Source: Bradyrhizobium tropiciagri (GTDB taxonomy: Bacteria > Pseudomonadota > Alphaproteobacteria > Rhizobiales > Xanthobacteraceae). From it: a stretch of DNA of 64,000 bases. Position numbers and translations under genes: made by a program. Positions 17,501-25,002 of this stretch are shown piece after piece. Where the stretch lies: NCBI RefSeq assembly GCF_018130505.1, contig NZ_JAFCKH010000010.1, positions 62,001 to 126,000 on the forward strand, given 5' to 3'. The notes below the pieces were generated by a model. That model was not told the DNA's origin. It ran no database searches and saw only the letters and a program-made list of their open reading frames with translations. How positions within the stretch are numbered: the first letter of the stretch is position 1; the number at the start of each line of letters is the position of its first letter.

Positions 17501-18130
17501 GCTGCACCGGCCGAGACCGTCGCCGCAGCCGCGCCGGAAGCCCCGGCCGAGCCGCAGCTGGTCGAGGTCTGGCGGCCCGGCGGCCGTTCCGACGAGCGCC
17601 GTCCGCACCATCGCGGGCACGACCGCAATCGCGGCCGTCACCAGGGCCAGCAGGCCGAGGCCGGTGCGCCGGCCGCCGAAGCAGCCGAGGGCGCCAAGCG
17701 CGAGCAGCATCGCCGTCCGCGCCGTCACCAGGATTTCCGTCACAAGCCGCGCGAGGGCGCACCTGCCGAGGCTACTGCGGCTACGGCTGCGGCCGCGCCT
17801 GCCGATGGCGCCGCGCCGGCCCGCGACAACCGCGAGCAGCGTGGCGAGCGCCGCGAGCGCTTCGAGAACAAGGGGCGCGATCGCGACAACAACGAGCGGC
17901 GTCGCGACAACAAGTTCGGTGGCGGCGGCGATCGCAAGGGCGAGCGCGGCGATCGTGACCGCGGTGATCGCGGCCGCGACAAGGGTGGGCGCGACAAGCG
18001 CGAGAACGGGCCATCGCACCGGCCCTACGCCTCGAGCGCGCCGCGCGAGCGCGACCGGCCGATCGATCCGAACTCGCCGTTCGCAAAGCTCGCCGCGCTG
18101 AAAGAGCAGTTGGCCGGCCGAAAGGACTGA
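14591..18130 (+). CDS. SUV3/MgpS-like ATP-dependent RNA helicase with long disordered basic tail
   Basis: 1179 residues. Helicase core: Walker A GPTNTGKT (22-29), Walker B DEIQ (about 104), helicase C domain with ATDAVGMGLNLD, motif VI QIAGRAGRATRNG (about 267-279). A SUV3-like C-terminal region follows to about residue 820. Residues 820-1000 are almost only Ala, Glu and Pro; 1000-1179 are rich in Arg, Gly, Asp and His (RHHRGHDRNRGRHQG, GERGDRDRGDRGRDKGG), an RGG-like RNA-binding tail. SUV3 proteins unwind RNA in degradosome-like complexes; in alphaproteobacteria this gene is poorly studied. The S4 gene starts 9 bp after the stop, so the two are co-transcribed RNA-related genes. Confidence 0.92.
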   Translation: MAFSSSFGTDRAPGAGVTAVLGPTNTGKTHLAIERMLAHSSGLIGLPLRLLAREVYNKIVARTGEDSVALITGEEKIKPKAPRFWVSTVEAMPRDLDVSFLAVDEIQIAADLERGHVFTDRILNRRGRDETLLLGAATMRPIIERLLPGASIITRPRLSQLEFAGDRKITRQPRRTAIVAFSADEVYAIAELIRRQHGGAAVVLGSLSPRTRNAQVAMFQNGDVDYLVATDAVGMGLNLDVDHVAFASDRKYDGYQFRRLTPAEFAQIAGRAGRATRNGTFGTTGRCAPFEPELVNALQNHTFDSVKMLQWRNAKLDFASLGALQVSLALSPGHEVLTRAPVAEDMRVLEHVARDAEVREMAHGAKAVERLWEACQVPDYRKLSPAAHAELVTTLYGFLMQKGRIPDAWFAAQVNQADRTDGDIDTLSGRIAQIRTWTFVANRPDWLYDPEHWQGITRDLENKLSDALHERLTERFVDRRTSVLMRRLRENSVLNTEIGKTGEVIVEGHVIGRLDGFTFAPDAAEAGSDAKALQAAAQQVLAREIDARAEKLGAAPDEQFVLTSDGTIRWTGDAVAKLVAADDALHPRLRIISDERLTGAAREAVQTRLDLWLKTHIEKLLGPLFELSKAEDLQGIARGIAFQLVEALGVLERSKISTEMKDLDQPSRATLRKYGVRFGAYHIYFPQLLKPAARSLASLLWAEKQSNVDMAALSNVQHLASSGRTSFPVDKALPRDGYRVLGYRQAGERAVRVDILERLADLIRPALAWRETSPGEKPAGAFDGRGFVVTQAMTSLTGSAGEDFASILRALGYRMDRRPPLPPKPVEAAPVPVEITETVAAEAQPVEATTEAAVDAPVDAGAEAVVEAAPVEIAATEAPDAPEAEAAAELPVSGDPAPSAALLPDVGFASVVPSEATPVVLETRPEPAAEAAPEPVAEAPAAEAAAEPAEAAEAPAEAAADAPAETASAEAAPAETVAAAAPEAPAEPQLVEVWRPGGRSDERRPHHRGHDRNRGRHQGQQAEAGAPAAEAAEGAKREQHRRPRRHQDFRHKPREGAPAEATAATAAAAPADGAAPARDNREQRGERRERFENKGRDRDNNERRRDNKFGGGGDRKGERGDRDRGDRGRDKGGRDKRENGPSHRPYASSAPRERDRPIDPNSPFAKLAALKEQLAGRKD

Positions 18131-18139
18131 TCAACAAAC

Positions 18140-18409
18140 TTGGACCGGCAGCGGCTCGACAAATGGTTGTGGCACGCGCGGGTGGTGAAAGCCCGCACCA
18201 GTGCGGCCGAACTGGTCGCCTCCGGCCATGTCCGCATCAACGGCACGCGCGAGAAATCGCCGGGACATGCGGTCAAGCTCGGCGACGTCGTCACCGTCGC
18301 GCTCGACAACAGTGTCCGCGTGCTGAAGGTGACCGGCTTTGCCGAGCGGCGCGGCGATGCGGCCTCGGCGCGCGTGCTGTACGATGATTTGCAAGGCGGC
18401 GGGGAATAG
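18140..18409 (+). CDS. hslR: S4 domain RNA-binding protein (Hsp15/HslR family)
   Basis: 89 residues from a TTG at 18140, giving MDRQRLDKWLWHARVVKART, the usual S4 start. The S4 fold covers residues 3-65 (LVASGHVRINGTREKSPGHA, LGDVVTVAL). Hsp15 binds stalled 50S subunits carrying peptidyl-tRNA and helps recycle them. No clear SD; 9 bp after the helicase stop, so translation may be coupled. The tail ends RVLYDDLQGGGE. The gene symbol is by family resemblance. Confidence 0.9.
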   Translation: MDRQRLDKWLWHARVVKARTSAAELVASGHVRINGTREKSPGHAVKLGDVVTVALDNSVRVLKVTGFAERRGDAASARVLYDDLQGGGE

Positions 18410-18537
18410 CTATCTAGAAGCGGAAAATTCCGATCCGCGGTGGAATCGTTGCCTTTTTTGAGGAGCCGCTTTCCCTTGCGGCTGCGGTATTCCTGCGCTA
18501 GGCAACCCGAGAAAAAGAGAACGTTCCGGAGTTTTGG

Positions 18538-18876
18538 ATGACCTACGTCGTCACTGAAGCCTGCATCAAGTGCAAATATACCGACTGCGTCGAGGTCTGC
18601 CCCGTCGATTGCTTCTACGAGGGCGAGAACATGCTGGTCATCCACCCCGACGAATGCATCGATTGCGGCGTGTGCGAGCCGGAATGCCCGGCGGACGCCA
18701 TCAAGCCGGACACCGAGCCGGGCCTCGAGAAGTGGCTCGAGGTCAACCGCGACTACGCCAAGAGCTGGCCGAACATCACCCAGAAGAAGGACTCCCCCGA
18801 GGACGCCAAGGAGTGGGAAGGCAAAGAGGGCAAGTTCGAGAAATATTTTTCTCCGAATGCCGGCGCCGGCGACTGA
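18538..18876 (+). CDS. fdxA: Seven-iron ferredoxin FdxA
   Basis: 112 residues, beginning [20 protein letters not shown]. Cysteines at 9, 17 and 50 fit the [3Fe-4S] cluster and 21, 40, 43, 46 the [4Fe-4S] cluster; Cys12 is the family's second, non-ligand position. [18 protein letters not shown] is diagnostic. The C-terminal helix-rich extension (residues 60-112) is as in other FdxA proteins. Low-potential electron carrier of the cytoplasm. GGAG lies 8 bp before the ATG. It is followed by carD, a frequent order in alphaproteobacteria. Confidence 0.96.
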   Translation: MTYVVTEACIKCKYTDCVEVCPVDCFYEGENMLVIHPDECIDCGVCEPECPADAIKPDTEPGLEKWLEVNRDYAKSWPNITQKKDSPEDAKEWEGKEGKFEKYFSPNAGAGD

Positions 18877-19005
18877 TTCGCTGGTCCCTAGCCGGAGGTA
18901 AATAGCTCCGGGCAATTCAGGCCTGATCGGCCCTGTTGATTTAACCCTAATGACGGACATATGACCCGGCTGCGGCCGCTTATGTCTGGAATCGGGCGTA
19001 AATCA

Positions 19006-19033
19006 TTGATTTTTGCGGAAAATGTGTTATATG
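19006..19033 (+). promoter_or_regulatory. Probable carD promoter
   Basis: TTGATT (19006-19011), 16 bp, TATATG (19028-19033) in an AT-rich patch of otherwise GC-rich DNA. A sigma-70-like signal about 100 bp upstream of the proposed GTG start; by pattern only. Confidence 0.45.
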
Positions 19034-19134
19034 GGACACATTACAGGCCAAGAACCCCCTGCCACGCGTATCCTGTGGCCTCGAGGTTCCCGCAAAACAT
19101 CGAACAGGGGCGTGGCAGTATCCACGCGCAGGCT

Positions 19135-20079
19135 GTGTCACAGAAAACGCGTAAAAAGAGTGCTTCAAAGACCGCGAAGAAAGCCGCTGTAGTTGCTCGC
19201 AGCGCATCCAAGGGCCGTGCCAAGGCGCCTGTGAAGGTCGCCCGGAAGGCTTCGGCCGCAAAGTCCTCAAAGAACAAAAGAAGCCTGATGCCAGAAAAGA
19301 CTGCCAAGACTGCCGCGAAAGCGGCAGCTGCGAAGACCCCTGCTGCGAAGGTCGCCCCCAAGGCTCCGGTCGCCAAGCCTGTTGCAGCGCCGAAGCCGGC
19401 AGCACCGAAGGCTGCTGCCGCCCCCGTCGCTCCCAAGGCCGCCGCGCCGCGCCCGGAAGAGAAGAAGGTCGTGACCCAGCGCCAGGGCTTCAAGGCCAAC
19501 GAATTCGTGGTCTATCCGGCTCACGGTGTCGGCCAGATCATGGCGATCGAGGAGCAGGAGATCGCGGGCGCCAAGCTCGAGCTGTTCGTGATCAGCTTCA
19601 TGAAGGACAAGATGACGCTGCGCGTCCCGACGGCGAAAGTCGCCAATGTCGGCATGCGCAAGCTGTCGGACCCGGCGCTGGTCAAGAAGGCGCTGGAGAC
19701 GCTGAAGGGCCGCGCCCGCGTCAAGCGAACCATGTGGTCGCGCCGCGCCCAGGAATACGAAGCGAAGATCAACTCGGGCGACATCGTCGCGATCGCCGAG
19801 GTGGTCCGCGATCTCTACCGCTCGGAATCGCAGCCCGAGCAGTCCTACAGCGAACGCCAGCTCTATGAAGCGGCGCTCGACCGCCTGTCGCGCGAAATCG
19901 CGGTGGTGCAACACTCGACCGAGACCGAGGCGGTCAAGGAGATCGAGGCCCAGCTCGCCAAGAGCCCGCGCCGCGGTGCCAAGGCCGAGACCGCTGAAGG
20001 CGACGCCGAGGGCGATGCCGACGGTGAGGATCTCGATTCCGACGGCGACGACGCCACCGTCGAGGACGAGGCTGCGTAA
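19135..20079 (+). CDS. carD: CarD family transcriptional regulator with H1-like lysine/alanine-rich N-terminal extension
   Basis: The CarD RNA-polymerase-interaction domain starts at FKANEFVVYPAHGVGQI (nt about 19489) and continues through LRVPTAKVANVGMRKLS and the helical DNA-binding part ARVKRTMWSRRAQEYEAKI. CarD stabilises open promoter complexes, notably at rRNA promoters. Before it lies a low-complexity Lys/Ala/Pro tail. I place the start at GTG 19135, because the following SQKTRKKSASKTAKKA already has the same histone-H1-like style; ATG 19288 (MPEKTAKTAAKAAAAK) is the alternative and shortens it by 51 residues. The C-terminus is strongly acidic (GDADGEDLDSDGDD). 314 residues. A terminator follows. 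Confidence 0.9.
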   Translation: MSQKTRKKSASKTAKKAAVVARSASKGRAKAPVKVARKASAAKSSKNKRSLMPEKTAKTAAKAAAAKTPAAKVAPKAPVAKPVAAPKPAAPKAAAAPVAPKAAAPRPEEKKVVTQRQGFKANEFVVYPAHGVGQIMAIEEQEIAGAKLELFVISFMKDKMTLRVPTAKVANVGMRKLSDPALVKKALETLKGRARVKRTMWSRRAQEYEAKINSGDIVAIAEVVRDLYRSESQPEQSYSERQLYEAALDRLSREIAVVQHSTETEAVKEIEAQLAKSPRRGAKAETAEGDAEGDADGEDLDSDGDDATVEDEAA

Positions 20080-20103
20080 GCAGCACTGCCAGAGTTCAGA
20101 TGA

Positions 20104-20134
20104 AAAGGCCCGGTCAAACGACCGGGCCTTTTTT
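20104..20134 (+). terminator. Rho-independent terminator of carD
   Basis: AAGGCCCGGTC, loop AAAC, GACCGGGCCTT, then TTTT: perfect 11-bp stem with T-run, about 25 bp after the carD stop. Confidence 0.92.
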
Positions 20135-20241
20135 CGCCGCGCTGGTTGTCGGTGTTGAACTTGCCCACGTTGCACGATTGGCGCCTCGCGGATGACCACG
20201 ACGATGCGCCGGCTTGAGCATCTCGAACAGAGGACCTTGAT

Positions 20242-20895
20242 GTGAGCGCTTACGCTGTGGAACTGGCTACCCTGATGACGATCTTTTCCTTTGTGATCGT
20301 CTCGCCCGGCGCCGATCTCGCGATGGTCCTGCGTCAGTCGGTGGTTCATGGCCGCAAAGCGGCCATCATCACCTCATTCGGCTTGGGCATCTCTCTGCTT
20401 TTTCACATCAGTTATACGATCCTTGGTCTTGGGGTGATCATCTCCAGGTCGGTCGCGCTGTTCAACATCGTCAAATGGTGCGGCGTTGCCTATCTCGTCT
20501 ACATAGGAATTAGAGCTCTGCGTGCCGGTACGGTGCAAAAGGCTTCGCCGCCGAACCGCAATGTTGCGGCCGAGCAAAACTCGGTCCCTGAGCAGGGGAT
20601 GATAAAGGCCTTCGTCCTCGGCTTTGCCACCAATGCCCTCAATCCGAAGCCGGTGTTCTTTTTCCTTTCGGTGTTCGCAACCGTCGTGAGCGTCCACACT
20701 CCAGCCATGATCAGATTTGGCTACGGCCTGGTGATGGCAAGCTGCCTGATCGTCTGGTTCGTCGGCGTCAGCTATTTCATGACAACACCCCGGATGCGAG
20801 CAGCCTTTTCCCGCGCAAGCAAATGGATCGACCGCGTCAGCGGTGTTGTCTTCATTAGTCTCGGGCTGAAGCTGGCAACCGAAAAGGCCAACTAG
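20242..20895 (+). CDS. LysE/RhtB family amino-acid exporter
   Basis: 217 residues, GTG start preceded by AGAGGACC. Six hydrophobic segments; the LysE signature is seen in SPGADLAMVLRQSVVHGRKA (residues about 22-41), followed by FGLGISLLFHISYTILGLG and YLVYIGIRALRAG. Near the middle, GFATNALNPKPVFFFLSVF is the second conserved block. Exports amino acids or derivatives across the inner membrane; the substrate is not predictable. Single gene, slightly lower GC than its neighbours, between carD and a convergent small gene. Confidence 0.92.
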   Translation: MSAYAVELATLMTIFSFVIVSPGADLAMVLRQSVVHGRKAAIITSFGLGISLLFHISYTILGLGVIISRSVALFNIVKWCGVAYLVYIGIRALRAGTVQKASPPNRNVAAEQNSVPEQGMIKAFVLGFATNALNPKPVFFFLSVFATVVSVHTPAMIRFGYGLVMASCLIVWFVGVSYFMTTPRMRAAFSRASKWIDRVSGVVFISLGLKLATEKAN

Positions 20896-20962
20896 TTACG
20901 TGCGAACGCACGCCTGAAGACGCGCTCCGCGAAATTCGGGACTGTCCCCGCGGTTGAACCGA

Positions 20963-20996
20963 TTCCGGATTGCGCTGCGCTCCATCCGGGCTGCGC
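20963..20996. repeat. Half element of the GTAGCCCGGATG repeat
   Basis: TTCCGGATTGCGCTGCGCTC followed by CATCCGGGCTGCG is the right half of the palindrome seen complete at 21826-21916. It lies in a convergent gap. Confidence 0.6.
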
Positions 20997-21014
20997 AGCA
21001 TGCGCTCGATTCCA

Positions 21015-21257
21015 CTAGTGGCGCTCTGCAACCAGCTTCTCGACCTGCTCCTTCAACTCGGCTTCCATGTCGGACATGATCTCCTGCATCCGGCGAGCGC
21101 TGGCGAGTTGCTCGGTCGTCGGAGGGCGGCCGATCCGGTGTTGATTGGGGGCGTGATCGCCAATGACTGAAGTCTGATGGCCGGTCGCTGCCACCGCGCC
21201 GTCAACACGATCCGCAGCAGCATAAGACTCTTCAGCGAGGAGAACTGAGTTCCGCAT
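21015..21257 (-). CDS. Small hypothetical protein with C-terminal coiled helix
   Basis: 80 residues from ATG 21257, preceded by GAAGGAACC. The N-terminus MRNSVLLAEESYAAADRVDG is followed by a polar stretch and a C-terminal charged helix (ARRMQEIMSDMEAELKEQVE) likely to form a coiled coil. No membrane segment, no known domain. The open frame upstream of the ATG to 21446 does not look coding. It is divergent from the lone receiver gene at 21433. Confidence 0.6.
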   Translation of the reverse strand: MRNSVLLAEESYAAADRVDGAVAATGHQTSVIGDHAPNQHRIGRPPTTEQLASARRMQEIMSDMEAELKEQVEKLVAERH

Positions 21258-21432
21258 GAGCTTGGGTTCCTTCGGTCGTGATACCGATCGGCTTTCATGA
21301 CGCGCGAACCTCAGGTCTTGTTCCGACGGAACCGGCGCGGAACTCGCAGGAGGAATGTGGAAGGGTTTGTGGCCCGAACCGAACCAGGAGCGATCTCGGC
21401 GATTATCATAAGTTAATCGAAGGAGATTGCTC

Positions 21433-21789
21433 ATGACCCACGGCAAAATGTTACGCCAAGTCGCGCTTGTCGTCGAAGACGACGCAATCCAGCGCGATAT
21501 GATCGCGCTGTTGTTGGACGAGGGTCACTTCGATGTGATCCAGTGTGAGGATGCCGAGACCGCCGCGCTTGCGATCAAGCGGCGTCATCCTTCCCTGGTG
21601 ATCACCGACATCAAGCTCACGGGCAAGATGACCGGGATCGAGCTCGCGCAATTCGCGCTCGATTGCGACCGTGGAATGCGGGTGGTGGTGATCTCCGGCG
21701 AGCCTCCGGCCGGCGCTCTCCCGGACGGCGTCAAGTTTCTTGAAAAACCGGTGTATCCGCTCACGCTGTTGCGCGAGGCCGCGCTGTAA
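21433..21789 (+). CDS. Single-domain response regulator (receiver only)
   Basis: 118 residues; AGGAG at 21421-21425, 7 bp before the ATG. Receiver features: acidic pair in LVVEDDAIQRD, phospho-accepting Asp in LVITDIKLTGKMTG, Thr/Ser position in VVVISGEPP and the conserved Lys in VKFLEKPVYPL. There is no output domain. Such receivers pass phosphate to or block other partners. No kinase gene is adjacent on this strand, but RegB lies less than 1 kb away. Confidence 0.88.
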   Translation: MTHGKMLRQVALVVEDDAIQRDMIALLLDEGHFDVIQCEDAETAALAIKRRHPSLVITDIKLTGKMTGIELAQFALDCDRGMRVVVISGEPPAGALPDGVKFLEKPVYPLTLLREAAL

Positions 21790-21825
21790 CTGCTGCTGAT
21801 CGGAATCTGAACGATCGCGAGATTG

Positions 21826-21916
21826 CGTAGCCCGGATGCAGCGAAGCGAAATCCGGGGCGCTCTAACCGCGGATGCAGCTGTCCCGGATTGCGCTGCGCT
21901 TCATCCGGGCTACGAA
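21826..21916. repeat. Palindromic repeat, GTAGCCCGGATG type (complete)
   Basis: GTAGCCCGGATGCAGCGAAG and its inverse CATCCGGGCTAC bracket a centre with AATCCGGGGCGC and CCCGGATTGCGCTGCG. It fills the convergent gap between the receiver gene and regA. Confidence 0.8.
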
Positions 21917-21923
21917 GCCGGAC

Positions 21924-22460
21924 TCACTTCACCCTTTGCTTCTCCAGCTTCCGCGCCAGCGTGCGGCGGTGCATGCCGAGTCTTCGCGCGGCTTCGGAGA
22001 TGTTGAAATCGGTTTCGATCAGGGTCTGGTGGATGCGCTCCCATTCAAGTGTCTTGATCGAGGTCGGGCGCGCGCCGAGCTCGATGTCGGCATTGCCGGC
22101 GGCCTTCTGGAACGCTGCTTCGATATCGTCGGTGTTCGACGGTTTTGCCAGGTAGTGGCAGGCGCCGAGCTTGATCGCCTCGACCGCGGTGGCGATGCTG
22201 GCGAAGCCCGTCAGCACGACGATCAGCATGTCGGGATCGTGCGCGTGCAGCGCCTCGACACAGGCGAGGCCCGAGGCGCCGCCGGCGAGCTTGAGGTCGA
22301 CCACGGCATAGCCGGGCGATTGCTGCTCGAGCAGCGGACGGACCTCGTCGAGCGAGGTTGCGACGGCGACGCCGTAGCCGCGGCGCTCGAATGAGCGCTT
22401 CAGCGTGCGGGCAAAGCCGGCATCGTCCTCGACGATCAGGAGCTGGCGTTCATCCGTCAA
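21924..22460 (-). CDS. regA: RegA/ActR/PrrA-type redox response regulator
   Basis: 178 residues from TTG 22460, which has GGAGACC just upstream; an in-frame TTG at 22478 lacks an SD. The receiver carries LLIVEDD, the phospho-Asp in YAVVDLKLAGGASG and the Lys in CHYLAKPSNTDD. A short linker leads to a Fis-type HTH: NISEAARRLGMHRRTLARKL (C-terminal 25 residues). Phosphorylated RegA controls respiration, carbon and nitrogen fixation genes in response to redox. It overlaps the regB 3' end by 11 bp and is the last gene of the cyo-surf1-reg unit. Symbol is by family; in Bradyrhizobium the protein is called RegR. Confidence 0.93.
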   Translation of the reverse strand: MTDERQLLIVEDDAGFARTLKRSFERRGYGVAVATSLDEVRPLLEQQSPGYAVVDLKLAGGASGLACVEALHAHDPDMLIVVLTGFASIATAVEAIKLGACHYLAKPSNTDDIEAAFQKAAGNADIELGARPTSIKTLEWERIHQTLIETDFNISEAARRLGMHRRTLARKLEKQRVK

Positions 22461-23832
22461 GATGGTCTCCGATCGCAAGCGTTGCGAGCGGCAGTTCGAG
22501 TTTGACCGCCGCGCCGATGTTGGCCCGGTTGTGCGCCGTCACCACGCCGCCGAGCTTGCGGACGACGTTGACCACCAGGAACAGGCCGAGCCCGCCGCCG
22601 GGCCGGCCCTTGGTCGATTGATAGGGCTTGCCGATATGCGGCAGCACCTCGCGCGAGAAGCCGGGGCCGCGATCGGTCACCAGCAGCACCAGCGTGTCGC
22701 CGTTGCGCTCGGCCGTCAGCTCGATCCAGTCGCGCGAGACCTCGGCGGCATTGTCGAGCACGTTGAAGATCGCCTGCTTGAGCGCGATGTCGGAGACGAT
22801 CGGCAGGTCGGCGCCGAACGCGTTGCGGAAGTACAGCGTGGCCGAGGGCCGCGTCGTGCGCCATTCCTCCACCAGTGCGCTCAGGAACGCCGTCACCGTG
22901 GTCGGCGCGGAGCCTTCGCCGCGCGCCTCGCCGGCCGACAGCAGGATGCCGGTCACGATCGTCTTGCAGCGCTGCAGCGAGGTCTCCATCTCGGACAGGT
23001 CCTGCGACAGCTCGGGATCGGAGGCGAACTGCGGCATCCGACGCCAGTCGCCGAGGATCACCGAGAGCGAGGCCAGCGGTGTGCCGAGCTCGTGCGCGGC
23101 GCCGGAGGCGAGCAGACCCATCCTGACGATGTGGTCCTGCTCGGCGGCATCATGGCGCAGCGCGGCGAGGCGGGCGTCGCGGTCGCGCAGATTGCGGTTG
23201 ATGCGGGTCACGAACACGACCAGCAGCACGGCATCGAGCACGACCCCGATGAAGGTGCCGGCAATGTACAATTGGAAGGCGTCGGCGAACCCGTGCTGCG
23301 GCAGTGAAAGCGGCCGGTAATCGCCGGTCAGCCAGGCGAAGCTGATGCAGACCAGCCCGACCAGCGACCAGGTCGAGGGTGCGTCGAGCAGCACCGCGCC
23401 GAGCGTCACCTGCAGCAGATAGAGCGACGTGAATGGATTGGTGGCGCCGCCGCTGAGATAGAGCTGGGCGGTCAGCGCGGCGACGTCGAGGGTCAGTGCG
23501 ATCAGCAGCTCGCGGTTGTTGACGTCGGCGCGATAGCGCACCCAGGCATGGCTGACCACGTTGAGTGCGATCAGCCCGCAGATCACGACCGCCATCGGCA
23601 GCAGCGGCAGCTGGATGCCCATCCAGAACTGCACGAAGGCGATGGTGACGATCTGTCCGATCACGGCGGTCCAGCGCAGCTGGACCAAGAGGGCCATGTT
23701 CTTGCGGTTGGTGGCAACGTCGGCCGGCGTGGCGAGGTCGAACGGCACTGCACCGGCGACGCCGGCAGGCGGCATCAGCGCCTTGCCTGCGGCCGGTTTC
23801 TCGTCATGCAGATCCGACGTGCGCTCGAGCAT
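22450..23832 (-). CDS. regB: RegB/ActS/PrrB-type redox sensor histidine kinase
   Basis: 460 residues. The N-terminal half has six membrane segments; the quinone-binding motif GGATNPF sits in YLSGGATNPFTSLYLLQV. The H-box is GLLASGAAHELGTPLASL. The Cys in SLQRCKTIVTGIL, 42 residues after the phospho-His, matches the redox-active Cys of RegB. The ATPase domain has NVLDNAAE, DRGPGF and GGGLGLF. RegB is active under reducing conditions and phosphorylates RegA. The start overlaps the end of surf1 by 29 bp, and the stop overlaps regA. Bradyrhizobium name would be RegS. Confidence 0.95.
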   Translation of the reverse strand: MLERTSDLHDEKPAAGKALMPPAGVAGAVPFDLATPADVATNRKNMALLVQLRWTAVIGQIVTIAFVQFWMGIQLPLLPMAVVICGLIALNVVSHAWVRYRADVNNRELLIALTLDVAALTAQLYLSGGATNPFTSLYLLQVTLGAVLLDAPSTWSLVGLVCISFAWLTGDYRPLSLPQHGFADAFQLYIAGTFIGVVLDAVLLVVFVTRINRNLRDRDARLAALRHDAAEQDHIVRMGLLASGAAHELGTPLASLSVILGDWRRMPQFASDPELSQDLSEMETSLQRCKTIVTGILLSAGEARGEGSAPTTVTAFLSALVEEWRTTRPSATLYFRNAFGADLPIVSDIALKQAIFNVLDNAAEVSRDWIELTAERNGDTLVLLVTDRGPGFSREVLPHIGKPYQSTKGRPGGGLGLFLVVNVVRKLGGVVTAHNRANIGAAVKLELPLATLAIGDHLDG

Positions 23833-24628
23833 CTGGGCCTGGGTTGCGAGACAGGTTGCGTGCCGCGCCGATCAGATGGCGCACGCCGGCGCGTCGTGAC
23901 GTGGAGGCGCCGGCGCGGCCCCTGCCGCGGGCCGTGCGCAGGAGCGCGGCCGCCAGCATAATGGCCAGCGTGAACCATGTCAGTGCGTAAATCAGGTGGT
24001 TGTTTGGAAAACGCACGATCGTGAGCCCACCGAGGGGATAGTCGCCGGGATTCGGCGTCGCATCGGCGTCGATGAAGAAGGGTGCGGCCCGCGGCAATCC
24101 ATGCAGGGCCGCGATCGCGGCGACGTCGCGCGAGTACCAGCGGCCGGCCGCAGGGTCGTTGTTGCGCAGGAAGGCGCCCTTCGGCTCCGAGATCCGGAGC
24201 AGGCCGGTGACGCTGACCGGGCCTTGCGGCTCGCCGCCGCGCCGGGTCGCGGGATCACGGCGATCCGGCGGGACGAAGCCGCGGTTGACCAGCACCGCGG
24301 TTCCATCGGCCATGCGCAGCGGGGTCAGCACCCAGAAGCCGGGGCCTTCCGCCGTCACCGCCTGCACCAGCGTCTCGTCGTCGTTGAGGAACGTGCCGCT
24401 CACGGTGACGCGGCGGTACTCGTCGCCGGCGGCCGTGATCGCCGGCCATGACGACGGGGCCGGCAGCGCGACCGGCGCAGCATGCATGCGCTGGTCGACC
24501 CGTGCTATCAGCGCCAGCTTCCAGGTCCTGCGTTCGATCTGCCAGATGCCGAGCGCCGTCAGCAGCACCACGCCCAGCATGCCGAGCGTGAGCAGCAGGA
24601 ACGGCGTTCCGGCAGTGCGTCTGGTCAC
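23804..24628 (-). CDS. SURF1 family protein (oxidase assembly)
   Basis: 274 residues from GTG 24628, which shares its GTGA with the cyoD stop. SURF1 features: first membrane helix FLLLTLGMLGVVLLTALGIW followed by QIERRTWK, the core YRRVTVSGTFLNDDETLV, VLVNRGFVPPDRRDP, and second helix HLIYALTWFTLAIMLAAALL. SURF1 helps place heme into heme-copper oxidases; its place directly after cyoABCD fits assembly of this quinol oxidase. A basic C-terminal tail of about 50 residues overlaps the regB start. Confidence 0.92.
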   Translation of the reverse strand: MTRRTAGTPFLLLTLGMLGVVLLTALGIWQIERRTWKLALIARVDQRMHAAPVALPAPSSWPAITAAGDEYRRVTVSGTFLNDDETLVQAVTAEGPGFWVLTPLRMADGTAVLVNRGFVPPDRRDPATRRGGEPQGPVSVTGLLRISEPKGAFLRNNDPAAGRWYSRDVAAIAALHGLPRAAPFFIDADATPNPGDYPLGGLTIVRFPNNHLIYALTWFTLAIMLAAALLRTARGRGRAGASTSRRAGVRHLIGAARNLSRNPGPDARAHVGSA

Positions 24629-25002
24629 GGCATCTGGCTCATGTCGTGGACCGGCATCATGTTGACGTTGAGGTGATGCATGACCCACAGCGAGCCGGTC
24701 AGCGCGATCACCACCATGACCACGGTGAAGATCATCGCCATCATGGTCCAGCCGTTCTCGGACCGCGTATTCATGTGCAGGAAGTAGACCATGTGCACGA
24801 CGATCTGCACGGCAGCCAGCACCAGCACGATCAGCGCCGTGATCGCCTTGTCGGCGATGGCGCCGGTCATCACCAACCAGAACGGCACCGCGGTGAGGAT
24901 CACCGAAAGGCCGAAGCCGATCAGATAGCTCTTCAGCGAACCGTGCGCCGCGCCGCCATGGTCGTGGTGGTCGCCGGCCTCGGCATGAGCGTTGGTGGTC
25001 AT
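24625..25002 (-). CDS. cyoD: Cytochrome o ubiquinol oxidase subunit IV
   Basis: 125 residues from ATG 25002, overlapping the cyoC stop (ATGA). His-rich N-terminus (AEAGDHHDHGGAAHGSLKSY), then three membrane helices: IGFGLSVILTAVPFWLVM, ALIVLVLAAVQIVVHMVYFL and MIFTVVMVVIALTGSLWVM. This is the standard CyoD shape. Assists assembly of the CuB/heme centre in subunit I. Confidence 0.93.
   Translation of the reverse strand: MTTNAHAEAGDHHDHGGAAHGSLKSYLIGFGLSVILTAVPFWLVMTGAIADKAITALIVLVLAAVQIVVHMVYFLHMNTRSENGWTMMAMIFTVVMVVIALTGSLWVMHHLNVNMMPVHDMSQMP

Noticed and set aside
17094-17762. Leftward frame opposite the helicase tail
   Set aside because: Low-complexity Arg/Pro/Ala translation of the antisense strand of a disordered region.
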